Counted from the stretch's first letter, positions 25,501 through 36,396 are shown. The stretch: DNA of 64,000 bases from Amyelois transitella (GCF_032362555.1 NC_083506.1:9471501-9535500); one strand, 5' to 3'. A program made the numbers and translations. The notes: generated by a model not told the origin, from the letters alone.

Positions 25501-25835
25501 CTGAATAATTTGCATTGCATCAATAATCTATCCAACCGAACCTGGCCTTTCAGTCTTTTCAAAACTACTGGCTCTCTCTCTCCTTTATAAGGATATTTAA
25601 AATTAAGTGTGCCTACTTATATATACATCAATTATAACTAGGAACACTTAACTGTGTAGTGAATAAAAATGAATTAATTTTAATTAATTTTAAACGAGAA
25701 TAGACAAACCTCTCGTTTTTGTCTTTGTTGCTGTGACTGCAATATCAAGGCTTCCCTGTCAGTCTTTCGCTGGGCGCTGGCACCAGATAAATTCTGTTGG
25801 GGCTTTCGCCTGAAGTCGCCTTCGAAGGAATACAT
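16507..25835 (-). CDS. UBE3C: Ubiquitin-protein ligase E3C (HECT E3)
   Basis: HECT-type E3 ligase of the UBE3C/Hul5 family, which associates with the proteasome and extends ubiquitin chains on poorly degraded substrates (family knowledge). Nineteen coding exons join in phase: 25710-25835, 25062-25265, 24661-24780, 24002-24128, 23503-23653, 23119-23342, 22437-22809, 21926-22194, 21270-21487, 20759-20927, 20476-20590, 20281-20399, 19753-19864, 19381-19513, 18939-19151, 18201-18295, 17751-17911, 17210-17340, 16507-16674. The product is 1075 aa, against about 1083 in human. It starts MYSFEGDF, as family members do. An IQ-like segment lies near residues 51-70. The HECT domain occupies about 740-1075, with [19 protein letters not shown] and [16 protein letters not shown]. 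The catalytic Cys is C1043 in [14 protein letters not shown], and the protein ends AGFELS. Exons 9, 10 and 15 are extremely GC-rich. Exon 10 encodes Ala/Arg/Pro-rich sequence where vertebrate proteins are conserved. All key residues are present and the gene looks functional. Confidence 0.96.
16890..17011. mobile_element. Small foldback MITE in UBE3C intron 18
   Basis: The ends of this roughly 122-bp unit are 24-bp inverted repeats with one mismatch, built on CACGCGCGACGCCGTTTTT. The similarity continues imperfectly inward, so the whole unit folds on itself. It encodes no protein and sits inside intron 18 (16675-17209). Target duplications are not obvious. Confidence 0.65.
17527..17720 (+). 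repeat. Diverged SINE copy in UBE3C intron 17
   Basis: The blocks TTGGGACTCTTTAGGCGATGGGC, shortened here to its core GGCGATGGGC, then an AACGTGGCCTG block and an AAGGGATAAAG tail block occur in SINE order on the plus strand. The copy is old and partly scrambled. Confidence 0.55.
18658..18909 (+). mobile_element. SINE in UBE3C intron 15, beside the splice donor
   Basis: Near full-length SINE, from TTCCCGGCACCAAT at the left to a GTATGTATGT tail at the right. Flanking 17-bp direct repeats (18641-18657 and 18910-18926) differ at two sites and mark the target duplication. UBE3C is on the opposite strand. Its exon 15 ends at 18939 and the intron begins at 18938, so the SINE tail starts about 30 nt into the intron, leaving the U1 site itself intact. 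Confidence 0.9.
21565..21610. repeat. Perfect 21-bp hairpin, 4-nt loop
   Basis: Positions 21565-21585 are the exact reverse complement of 21590-21610, with loop CATA. It lies in UBE3C intron 8. No element ends flank it. It has the same geometry as the hairpins at 6221 and 47307. Confidence 0.95.
21611..21790 (+). repeat. Dispersed repeat copy in UBE3C intron 8
   Basis: This segment resembles 27725-27960: both begin GCGAA.GT.AGTTTATTTGG and continue with a TTATCTACT block and a TATAATTATG block. It is an untyped interspersed repeat. Confidence 0.5.
24262..24480 (-). repeat. LINE 3' fragment in UBE3C intron 3
   Basis: In reverse orientation this contains the CTCTGCCGACCCCTCCGGGA end block of the LINE found at 40488-42225, preceded by the matching C-terminal coding remnant. 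It is 5'-truncated and decayed. Confidence 0.65.
25543..25592 (+). repeat. SINE fragment in UBE3C intron 1
   Basis: A short SINE remnant with CCTTTCAGTCTTTTCAAAAC followed by a GGCTCT block, inside intron 1. Confidence 0.45.
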
Positions 25836-25836
25836 G

Positions 25837-25937
25837 ACTGAAATAATGTACTGGATTATCAAAGAGTAAAACATCCTATCATTTATCTTATACAAACAAC
25901 AATCAGCTGAAAAGTTCAATTATTATTATAACTCACC
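25837..25937 (-). promoter_or_regulatory. Likely 5'UTR intron of UBE3C
   Basis: On the minus strand a donor AAG/GTGAGT is placed so that the upstream non-coding exon ends at 25937. A TTTCAG acceptor sits just two bases before the ATG, so the coding exon begins at 25837. The predicted intron is about 98 bp. The transcription start, presumably near 25950-26100, is not identified. Confidence 0.5.
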
Positions 25938-27421
25938 TTAAATTAACATAACTATTTATTATTTGATATAATAATCCAAAACTTTTTACTCGAATGTTAT
26001 AAACATGCCCTAAAATCGAAAGAAATCAAGCCAAAATAAAATTATCCTCCTTTTATTTTATTTGTTCATTTCCAGAATGACAAGACAAATGTTAAGATTT
26101 TTTTGTACAATCAAATGTCAGAGTTAGATAATAAACAAGCAGTATTGCCATATTCAAGAGGACTAAAAAGGCTATCAAGCCACCATGGAACTAATAGAGA
26201 AGTGGTGACTCTATCTATTTATTAAAGCATTAAAGACGCCTGTACACACGGAGCCAACGCATTAGAAAATCGAGCCGCGCTTAAAGAAAAACGTCGACTT
26301 CTTGGACAAGTACTCCTATACAACAACTTTATACCTTGCGGGGTAGACAAAATTTATACCGATTTTCACTTATGAGATTTAAAATTATTAATGATTATTA
26401 TTTTGGTACATATAAAATGTGCCCGGGCCCATAGGGACCTGGTCATTTGGGGGCCGTTCATGGGACCGAAGCCAACTTGAAGAGGCTCATTGAAACCTTT
26501 TGTTCTAAAATGAGAGGGCTGCTATGGACTTTTGATGAACCATTAAGATACACCAACGGACAACCCTCTGTAGCTGCCAAATTATTGCCAAGAAGGAATT
26601 TACTTAGTCTGGATTATGCTAACGGTATGTTAGTGGACCGGATTGCTGGGCTATGGAGTGAGATACGAACATCTGCCTCGAAAATCTCTCACGTAATGTT
26701 GTTTAGGCAGATGGTGAATCGCTGATCGATGGCTATACAACAGCATGTGGGCACCCTAAATATGCCACCATATTATTATTATTAAGACTTAATGTTTAAA
26801 TTATATTACTGCAAAGTTTAATGCAAAATCCGTTCAGAAGTTTGTGAAAGAGTAACAAACACACACATATCCACATAAACTGTAATGAAAAAGTTCGGTT
26901 TATCTGGTCAGAAAGCAAAATAAGTATGCGTCGTGGAAACTCTCTCTCTCTGCCTACCTTCTCTTTGTAAAAAGGCGCATCATTTCTTATTTTTTATTCA
27001 TTATTCCGTACTTACCGAGTTCTACATTGGCTATTTCAAGATAAGACTCGTGAATCTTAAATATGACACGCATGTAAGGATCCTGTTACATTTCTACTTA
27101 CTTATAATTTCTTGGTCAATTATTCCCGATTAAATTAACGTAAATCAACGTCACTTCGTGTCAATATCAGAAAATTGAAATGGGTTTGATAAATAATTGT
27201 TATTTGTTTTGTTTTTACTAAAATAATGACTAACAATTTTAATTATTGTAACTGAATTATGGTAGAAATGTAATTGAACACGACATGTCTGATTTGCTTG
27301 ATTCGGAAAACATAGACAACGGCCGTGTTAGTACTAAATTTTAATAATCGATTGCAATTTGAATGTTTTTTGTTATGTTCTTACTGTATGGTTTTATTAA
27401 ATAGCAATCCTGGTTATTTAG
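25938..27421. other. Interval between UBE3C and the zeste-like gene
   Basis: The two genes diverge, so this 1.5-kb interval should hold both promoters, though no TATA or other element is convincing. A SINE scrap lies near 26328-26350. An open frame at 26447-26725 (plus, 92 aa, starting MGAVHGTEANLKRL) has protein-like composition but matches no family I know; it is preceded by PGPIGTW in another frame and may be an old retroelement fragment. A diverged LINE tail lies near 26930-26995. Confidence 0.5.
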
Positions 27422-30400
27422 ATGACTCGGCCAAGCCTAGCGCAACTAAAAGCGGTAGTTGAATTTATGGAAAAATATCCAGACCTCGCATACAGAAAGT
27501 TGCGGTATGGAGTAAGCCAACAAAAATTCAAGAAACGTTGGATAGAGCTGTCCAATATTGCAAACTCAATTGATGGAGCTATCAAATCCACCAAAGGCTG
27601 GATAAAGGTGCCCAGGCTTTAGTTACTTTTGAAAATCGTGCATTGATTGTCTTACTTTTTTTTTGTATATTGTTTGTGTTTGTAGAAGCATTAAAGAGTC
27701 AGGTTCTTGTTATCCCAACTAATATTATAAATGCGAAAGTGAGTTTATTTGGTTGTTGCCTCTCTCACACATTATCTACTCAACATATCTTCTTGAGTGT
27801 CTGTGTATAATTATGTATATATTTAAGAGTCTGGATGGAGAAGTACATAGGATACTTTCAAACTTTAGTACAAAAAAAACTTGTAGGTGCTCTTGTTAGT
27901 TGGACTAAATTTGCCTGGACGAAGCTGCAGATAAAAGAAAAAAAATATTAAATCAAGTGTACTTATTAACTTGGGATTCTTCTTTTAGGCTATAAGCTAG
28001 CAACCTGACTATTGGAATTTTAATTCCATCACAAAGTCATGGTAACAAACATGGTATTTCAGTCTTTTCAAGACTTGGTTTTGTCTACCTTGTCTTGTTT
28101 TGTTTTGGTAAAATTTTAAGGGAAAACATTGTGAACCTTTCATATTAAGGCATCTGAATGTGTACCCATGATCTATGTGTGTCAGAATGGCGGGTGTACC
28201 TCACGGATTTTAATATCTGTTTTGGATTAAAAACGTACTTGATGTGTACCTCAGTGTACCTCTCCTATAAATCTGTGTACCTCCTTCTATGTAAAGATTT
28301 TAAATAAAATAGGTACACCCGCCATCCTGACGTCAGGACCGCGGGTGTACTTCTAGTTAGCATATGTAGGTAAGTAAACTGTATATGTAGATTTGGTACC
28401 TCTTGTGTACCTGCAGAAGCAAATATTAATTAAATAAAAAATATTAAAGGTGCTGATGAAATGAAAAAAAAAATGTTTTTTCTATGACGTCATTTTTAGG
28501 GTTACGTACCCAAAGGGTAAAACGGGACCCTATTACTAAGCCTTCACTGTCTGTCTGTCTGTCCATCTGTCTCCAGGCTGTAGATAAACCGTGATAGCTA
28601 GAGAGCTGAAATTTTCACAAGTGATGTATTTCTGTTGCCGCTATGACAACAAATACTAAAAATGATAGTACGGAACCCTTCGTGCGCGAGTCCGACTCAC
28701 ACTTGGCCGGTTTTTATTACATAAAAATAACTACAGTATTAATTTCTTAAAATAAATTATATTAATGACACCTGTTACAATTAATTTATTTTTAGTTACT
28801 TATACTGTAGTTATTTTTATAAAATAAAAACGACGTCAAAGAAAAAAAACTTTTTTTTTTCATTTTCTCAGCACCCTTAATATTTTTTATTTAATTAATA
28901 TTTGTTTCTGCAGGTACACAAGAGGTACCAAATCTACATATACAGTTTACTTACCTACATATGCTAACTAGAAGTACACCCGCGGTCCTGACGTCAGGAT
29001 CGCGGGTGTACCTATTTTATTTAAAATCTTTACATAGAAGGAGGTACACAGATTTTTAGGAGAGGTACACTGAGGTACACATCAGGTACGTTTTTAACCC
29101 AAAACAGATATTAAAATCCGTGAGGTACACCCGCCATTCTGACACACATCATGATCTGAGCTGGATAAGGATTTTATACAGTGATGTAGAAGATAGACAG
29201 TAGTCATGTTAAAAAGCTGAGGACAGTGGTCATGTGCCACTCAGCTTCTTTCCAAAGAAATTATACAAGCTGTAATCATTATATTCATTTAAAACTTATG
29301 AGAAAATTCACTTGGATAAACCTATTATTCTTGACATTATGGAAATTTTTTTTTTTTAGTTTTGGTCAGATAAAAGGAGAAGTATTATGTTAAAACAAAA
29401 GCAGATAGAAAAAGGAAAATTGGGAGGATCCCTTTCAGCATTGGAGCAGAAAATTATAGACTTAAGTGAAGGAAAACCAGCCACAGGAAGTAAGAATATG
29501 TTCCCTTTCTTTATCTCATTTCATTCTCATAATTACATTGTTAAATTTATATTAAAAATTTAAGTTTAAAGTAAGGTACTTAAAAATGTTTGCTTGCCTA
29601 TCTGTACTGATATTTAAAGATTTGTTACTGTGTCTCATTATATAGTCTGTCGAAATGGTATATAAATAAAGCATCAAAGACTAAAGGTAAAACTATTTTC
29701 AGGAAAAAAGAGAGGTGTCAAAGAAGAGCCATGCAATGGAGATGATGACCATGATTCTCTGGATGACATTTTTGACAAAAATAATGATGAATTAGACCAT
29801 ATGTTTTCCAGTGAGTCTGATGAAAGGCAACTAGGTATAATGGAAAAATTGGTAAGTGATATTTTATTAGGTATATCATTTACTAAATCTTAAACTAGTT
29901 GCAAGAAACTTTGAACTATGTTATGTTACAAAGCAATACACATAAGCAATAACAATGATGGCATTTAATTTGATTCAGGATATTTTCAGGGTTGCCAACA
30001 TGTCGAGGTTGGTGAAATGCTGTTGTATTTTATGTTTGTTATACATAATATAATACATGTTATGCTAATGGTCTGTGTGGCGACAATTATACGCTACAAG
30101 TCTCAAAAATAAAATCACGCGTCGCTATCAGTCAAAAACAGCGAAAAGTCTAAATCGCGCCAGCAAAGATTTCACGGATTTGAGTATATATACAATCTGC
30201 GACACAACCACGTCGGAGCCGCGGTTCCCCAGGCATAACACCTAGCCTGGCGGAAGATCTTCCCTTTGGTGGCGGTCGAGCCGAATCATCGCTCCCGCTA
30301 CAGTCTGCTTCTGCTGCCATTGACTTTAGTGAGCTTTATTTACAGGTTGATGTTATGGGTCAGCAGGCAACCGCCATGTCGCAAGTGGCACAAGCCTCGC

Positions 30401-31063
30401 TTGACAATTCTAAGTCCCTTGAACGACTTGCGGACGCGGCACATGTTCAAGTAAGTATGTTCGTGTACAGTGTAATCTAATGAGTGTCACTATGGTTCAT
30501 TTAACGAGGTTTACGTTAATAACTGGACGAAACGTAACAAGGCAAGGTGCAATCATTAGCTTAGTTTTTAAGCTGTCACCAATAATGGAATATTTAGAAA
30601 TAATTTTAAACTACATTCTCTTATCTCATCGTGAAGGCGTATGAGATAGAGATAGATCAAATAGTGACAGGTTGTTATCCCATCGCCTACAAGGAGAATC
30701 AAAGCACTTGACAGATTTACCTATTTAAGCTAGCAAAAAGCTTGTGGTCTAAAACGACTAACAACCCCATCAATTTAGGTGTAGGTTGATTATAAAACAT
30801 TTTAGTGTTGTTTTTACAGAATGATTGATCCGCAACTACACCTGTGGATAGATATAATTTTTTATTGCTTCATTCGAAGTGTTTTAGGATCGCAATAAAT
30901 TAAAACTATGTTTTTACGTTTTAATTTACAGGCACTAGCCGTAAATCGGCTTGCGAGCACCTTCGAAACAATCAGCTCTTCGGTACATGATGTGAGAAAT
31001 GCTCTCATGGGCATCGACTACACTATGAAAAGGTGTTACGGTCCAACAGCTGCAGAACTTTAG
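27422..31063 (+). CDS. Zeste/Myb-SANT-like DNA-binding protein
   Basis: Five exons join in phase: 27422-27607, 29360-29489, 29703-29851, 30346-30450, 30932-31063, giving 233 aa. Residues 1-80 look like a Myb/SANT-like domain of the zeste type found in many insect regulators. It starts MTRPSLAQLKAVVEFMEKYP and has spaced tryptophans at W41, W61 and W64, the last encoded across the first splice. A basic stretch (KKRGVKEE) is followed by an acidic middle (GDDDDHDSLDDIFDKNNDELD). The last two exons encode a helical segment rich in Ala, Gln and Ser that may oligomerise. I infer a nuclear DNA-binding role. The target and the orthologue are unknown, and domestication from a transposon-associated protein is possible. 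Intron 1 carries a foldback transposon. Confidence 0.85.
27719..27960 (+). repeat. Dispersed repeat in zeste-like intron 1
   Basis: This starts AATATTATAAATGCGAAAGT, a very common beginning of interspersed repeats in Lepidoptera, and shares its body with 21611-21790. It lies just upstream of a diverged SINE piece (27967-28090). Confidence 0.5.
27967..28090 (+). repeat. Diverged SINE piece
   Basis: Blocks AACTTGGGATTCTTCTTTTAG and TCAGTCTTTTCAAGACT, given here as CTTGGGATTCTT and CAGTCTTTTCAAGACT, occur in SINE order, followed by TTTTGTCTACC. The copy is old. Confidence 0.55.
28175..29149. mobile_element. Foldback (long inverted repeat) DNA element
   Basis: A 975-bp element is bounded by the 8-bp duplication CATGATCT (28167-28174 and 29150-29157). 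Its two halves are near-perfect inverted copies: the left arm runs 28175-28498 and continues at 28711-28765, and the right arm runs about 28780-29149. Ends are ATGTGTGTCAGAATGGCGGG and its complement. The arms contain repeated GTGTACCTC motifs. It encodes no protein. The 8-bp duplication fits hAT, P or Mutator-type transposition, and I cannot choose among them. It lies in intron 1 of the zeste-like gene, so the pre-mRNA would fold into a hairpin of over 300 bp. Confidence 0.9.
28499..28710. mobile_element. 212-bp insert in the foldback's left arm
   Basis: This unit interrupts the left arm and has no counterpart in the right arm. It is flanked by TTTTTA on both sides (28493-28498 and 28711-28716). 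It begins GGGTTACGTACCCAAAGGGT and ends with GAGTCCGACTCACACTTGGC, a motif I recognise as widespread in insect interspersed repeats. A (CTGT)n run lies inside. Its class is unknown. Confidence 0.75.
30650..30705 (-). repeat. SINE fragment in zeste-like intron 4
   Basis: Carries the blocks AAATAGTGACAGGTTG and CCCATCGCCTA of the SINE in reverse orientation. Confidence 0.6.
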
Positions 31064-31914
31064 TTTTGTACATTTCAGTCGTGCAAAACCTATTTGAAAA
31101 CCTACTCGTGAACTGGAGGGTTTTAGATACTTAAAAAAAGTTATAAGAAACTAAGTAAGCAAAATACCATCACAAAATGCGAATTGTATTAAACCAGAAA
31201 ATATTGGTCTCAAGAAATTAATCTCAATGATTTTTTAAAATAATGTTTATTAAAGTGGTAGGTATGTAGGTACTTATCCCACCTGTACGTATGTTTAGAA
31301 TCAGACGTAATTTTATCATTGTATTATTTTAACTTTAGGAAGGTATTAATTATTTTTATTGTCTGTATGTATATAGTGTAAGTTAAATATTATATGACAA
31401 TTTTATATTTCACTCTTGTGTTATTTCTACTGCTAAAATAATAATTAACAGTTTGTACTTTAAACTTCGATCCCTTCGGAAAACCTGTTGTCTACGTCGT
31501 TACACTAAGTGATTTTGCACGATGACATCCTCAAGACGTTTAATATGGGAAGAACTCGTTTAAAGACATTATCCAAATACTAGGTTACCCAGTCAGCGAT
31601 ACGATCACGATATACGTATTACATCGAAAGATAAGTAGTTTTATTTCAGCACGAAACAAGTGATCTAATCTACCATTATAGTGAAGCAGAAAAGTAGTTA
31701 TGCACTTGATTCAATTATGAGCTTTATTGCGGTAAAATAAGAGCCAAGAACGTAAACCCACTTTTGTTGATAATTGTACAGAGTGATAGCGCGCGTAATC
31801 AATCCAAGCATTATCATTCATTGCTCCATTTTATAGAATACTGTGAGTCAGTAAAGTTTGTAGGACAATGCAAATGCAAGTGTCGCGTTACTTTATTGTG
31901 CGAAATTATAAGAA
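31064..31914. other. Interval between the zeste-like and LRR genes
   Basis: This holds the 3'UTR of the zeste-like gene and the promoter or 5'UTR of the LRR gene, both in the same direction. It is AT-rich. No specific signal is convincing. Confidence 0.5.
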
Positions 31915-34280
31915 ATGGCGGTGAGATATTGTGTATTGTTGTTTGTTTTGGGGTGTGTTGATGCGGAACTGTGTCCGAAACAGTGCGACTGCGATTCGGA
32001 CAATGGATTGAATCGTGCGACATGTGTGGATCAAAATATTATCAGTATAGAAATGGGGGTGCCCAAAGGAGTGCAAGTGTACGTTTTGAGCCATAATGCT
32101 ATAACAGAACTGGATAACTTTTGCTTCAAAGTAAGTGTTTTTGTAAATTTTCTAAAGATTTATTGTGACGATGGCTTTGTGCTACCTTGAAAATATAGCT
32201 ATGATAACACAATACCAAGTAAAGATGACGCGACTGACCATGAATTAGGTACATTACGAGGCGGATTGATCTTAGGCATGTGGCCGACTTCGCCAAACTT
32301 TGTCATATCTTCTATTGACTCTACTAGTACTGTTTCCGTAGAATTGCAATAAAACGACATTGTACGCAAACGGAACCGCGGGCTAAAGCTATTTAATAAG
32401 TAATACACCCACTTCTGTTTAGATGTTTTTCCTTGAAGCTGATAATACAATCAGAACTACGCTGTGATCAAGGAGAATAATGTAAACATGAACAAATAGG
32501 TTTCTTTCAATTTAAGTATATACGTACGGAAATATCTGTTATCATATTTCATGTTTTACATTATCTTTATGAAAATAGATCACTGTAGATTGTTATCTAC
32601 CTACTGGAAGTATCGCCGATTGAAAATGCGATGTCAACTCTGCTGTTATTGAGTTAATGTTGATTTTTGCTTATTAAATTTGAAAATACATCGTCTTCAG
32701 TTCGTCAGAACTTAAGGGTTTTGATATATCTCGTCACTACTAGGCAAATGTTTCTCGATTGTTTTGATTGTACGTAAAGTTCGCTGAAGGATCTTTCATC
32801 AGCTGCCTGCCTGAAAACTTAACAGGATTTTTAAATACATTAATTATTGCTTTTGTTCATTAGTATATTCCTACGACCCTCGAACGTCTCCTATTTACAT
32901 AGGTACAACATAGATTAAGTTTTAATTTTTTACACTATAAATATTACGAGTATATTTAATTGTTTCAGGCAATAGGCTACACGTCATTGCAAGCACTCGA
33001 CCTTTCCTACAACTTAATATTTTGGATCGGCTTGCACGCTTTCTCTGGCTTAGATAACTTAGTCCACTTAGACCTTAGCAATAATAGGCTACGATATATA
33101 CCATCGGACCTCTTCTGGGACACTCCGCTGTTGGACAGCCTGGACTTGTCTGGAAACATATTCGAGGACATCAAGAACGAACCTCTTATTATGCACCAAA
33201 AACTGCAAGTGAGTTAGAATGTATTACTTATTCCCTTTCTTCTCATGTTCAAAAACGGCGCCTCGATGACCGCTAAGAACATTTGCCATATTTATAAATA
33301 ATGATTTATAGTACTTATACTCATTTGTAGTTAAAGTAAAACTATGTAAGAGGTGTCTCGTTTCTCTCGCTTAAAACACTGCATTGGCACCTTCGAATTG
33401 GCGCGTAATTAGGTTTCTTTTTACGTAAAGTACGTAGTTATTAACAATATTTTTAATGAGATCTTATTATTATCTGTTTCTTTTACAGATACTGAATTTG
33501 AATGGTTGTCGTATAAAGAGTCTTCCCGACAGACTTTTTAACAGGCTGCCAAACTTGAAAAAGTTGGACTTGAGTGAAAATTACGTGATGTCCCTATCCC
33601 TGGACGTGTTGCGACCGCTGCGAAAGTTGAATAGATTGGAGTTCAGGAACGACAACATAAAGTGTACACCAGATTTTGTCGCCGTTGAAACTTGGATCGT
33701 TTCCCGCGAAATCACTTATACTAAACAATGCAAGAAAAAAATGGCGAAAATGTCCGAGAAAATGGTTTCCGTGGTGGTTGAAAAGGAGGCTGTGGACGTC
33801 AACGACGTATGGAACATAACAGAAGCGAAGACCACATTACCACCCGAGCTTCCAGAAAAGCCTCTAACTTCTTTCGAGAAGTTCGACGAAGACTTTTCAG
33901 CGTTTCAGGCGTTTATCATCGGTCTCGAGCTGGGGTTGGCGATAGGCGTGGTGGGGACGTACATTTGGTTGCGGAAGTTCTGCAAGTGCGGGCAGTTGGT
34001 CTGCACGCGGCCGGAGAGGCGGCGGCAGGGACGGAGGACGCGGCGGACGGAGGGGTCGGATATGAGGGCTAACTTGTTGTGGAGCACCGTGATCAACCCC
34101 GAGCTGGAGACGCCGCCGCCGCTGCGGAGGGAGCTGTCGCTGCCGGAGCGGGTGGCGGTGTTCCCGCCGTACGGGCTGCCGGCCGCGCGCGAGGCGGCGC
34201 TGCGGCCGGACGCCGTGCGGCTGCCGGACCGGGCGGAGACGCCGCCGCCGCCCTATCACGAGTGCCGGATAAATATTTAA
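31915..34280 (+). CDS. Leucine-rich-repeat single-pass membrane protein
   Basis: Three phase-0 exons (31915-32130, 32969-33208, 33489-34280) encode 415 aa. A signal peptide (about residues 1-17, MAVRYCVLLFVLGCVDA) is followed by a Cys-rich N-cap (CPKQCDCDS...CVD). Leucine-rich repeats follow, such as LQALDLSYNLIFWIG, LVHLDLSNNRLRYIP and LKKLDLSENYV. A C-cap ends near TKQC (about residue 232). A membrane helix lies at about 291-314 (FIIGLELGLAIGVVGTYIWL), with the basic and cysteine-rich segment RKFCKCGQLVCTRPERRRQG after it. The cytoplasmic tail is Pro/Arg-rich and ends PPPPYHECRINI, a PPxY motif able to bind WW domains. This is the layout of adhesion or receptor LRR proteins. The orthologue is not identified. 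The end of exon 3 is far more GC-rich than its surroundings. Confidence 0.9.
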
Positions 34281-36396
34281 GTGTTATCTGACCGGAACAC
34301 TCTTTCATTGTGATATTTTGAATTTAATTAAGGTATAATATTTTAGGGATCGTGGCAAGTGGAAAGATGAAGTCTCTGGCTACACTCTCCGTAAAAAGGG
34401 CGCGATTTTATGTATATGTAAAACATTATTCTCTAGAATTTTATACAAAAAAATAGCGTTTTTAAGTTAATTTCAGAAGATAGATGTACAAATTAAAAAT
34501 AAGTCTTCAACATAAATTGTTTATTTATTTTATAAATACCATTTATCACATTTTCTTAAATAACGATAAGATCTGTCACGATATAAAAGTATTAAGCTAA
34601 ATCAGACTCATATAGAATTTAATATAAATTCTCTAAATAATAAACATATACATTAGGTAACTATATAGCTTTTTGTACATTATATAACACAACCTCATGG
34701 CAATAATTACGATTACATATGATTTTTTACTTTTTATGGCATGTTAATGGCATCTCGATAATTGAAATAAATTTATTGCATAACGATCTTCCTGTCAATA
34801 ATATAATATAAACACATCTTAAAATAAATATTTACATTGGTGCTTATGTAAATACAATGTATAATAAAACGCACCATAAAAAAAAACAAATTGAATGTGG
34901 GGTCAACGTGAACTCACTATGTAAAATGGAATGTTTGATTAAACTTATTTCAGATGGCCGTTTTTGGCAAAGGTAAGGAACATTATTAAAGTAATCTTAT
35001 GAGATACAATGTATTTGGCATGGCATGTTTATTGCCTTAGATTAGTTAGATTGCTATGGATTCAGTTAAAATAGATACAAATATTCTCTGAAATATTATC
35101 TAATAAACCAAGCCAAATTAAAGTAATAAGCATAAAGCTTAAATATATTTGATGTCTTTATAATAAAAATATATCTCTGCCATTTATTCATGAATAAATA
35201 TCAATAAACCACAAATGCAATTAAAAAATAACAATGTCAGATCCACTATGTAATATTAGTAAAGGATTATTTACACAATTATTACCTAAATACTCCCCGT
35301 TTAGAGTAGGCACATAACGGCAAAATAGTTTCGGTGTTATGTTTTAGCGACCTCCTCGTAGTTTCTAGTTTTTGAACTTACTAAAAAGTATAAGAGGTAG
35401 AGGCTAAGCGAAATGTATAAGTATATAAAACGAGAATGGAGACCACATGGTAAATATATTGTGCCGTAAGACCCAAAAGGGCCAATAGTGGTTTCCCTTG
35501 GTATCAGTTGGAAGTCAACAAAGTCAACAGTCTGGATAGCAAAAAACAGAGTACAGTGATAGAAATGATAGTATTCTTAAATGCATACTTATTTTGGAGT
35601 TAAATCTAAATTTAATCAATTTCACATTATATATCCCCATATGCAAAGAGTTGGTTATGAAAAATCGAGTATATGTATGCCTTATTAGGTAAAAAATTAA
35701 AAATGTAACAATTCCTTTTTGTACATATTATCTAAATCATAAAATGCAATTTTTGTAAAGCAATTCCTTAAAATGTGTTCTACTTATTTAAAAATGGCGA
35801 CTTAAATTGAATACCTAGGGTGCATTACCCTTGAAACGGAACTGTACGGAGCGTCATGAAAGACATGACATTGTAGCGGAGTTGTGAGGAGCCGAGTTGT
35901 GTAGATGGCTGATAAATGAATTGGACTTCTGTCACTGCGTTGCAAATTTATTACACAAAAACACCACTGTGCTTTGCACAGCATCGCTTTATGCAGCTTT
36001 CGCATTCCATAAATTATCATTAATTTTTTTCTAAACTCCTTATGCTTTTTATGCTGAAATGGAGTTAAGATATTTATTTTGAGCATTGTGACCGATCATT
36101 CTTTCATGTCTAACTCAGCTCCACAGAGCCACGCTTCAATGGCAACGCACCCTATACTATCCCCACTTCAGATATCGATATCAAACTAGCACAAACACAA
36201 ATCTTGACTATAAGTGATTACGTCATTATTCAATAAAATCTTTTAACCATAAAAATGCATTTTACATTGATTATTAGGTCATAATATTTTTAAATTGTTC
36301 TTACGACTCGACTATTTCATGTGTACTAACCTGCCAATACTAGGTTAAAGGCCTAGCTGTCACGCTTAAATTTACATTAGCAAAAATAAAAATTAT
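34281..36396. other. Interval between convergent LRR and Shark genes
   Basis: The genes converge, so both 3'UTRs lie here. A diverged LINE 3' tail is at 34349-34425 (GATCGTGGCAAGTGGAAAGA followed by GCGCGATTTTATGTAT). The rest is AT-rich with nothing recognisable. Confidence 0.55.
34349..34425 (+). repeat. LINE 3' tail fragment
   Basis: Matches 42150-42222 of the LINE in the Shark intron, including GATCGTGGCAAGTGGAAAGA and the GATTTTATGTAT tail. Confidence 0.75.

Noticed and set aside
30170-30345. TATA-like GAGTATATATACAATC inside zeste-like intron 3
   Set aside because: An alternative promoter or solo LTR was considered, but no matching end, duplication or start codon supports it.
33809-34308. 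Alternative-frame and antisense proteins over the LRR gene's last exon
   Set aside because: GC-rich shadow frames of low complexity; the LRR frame carries the membrane helix and tail.
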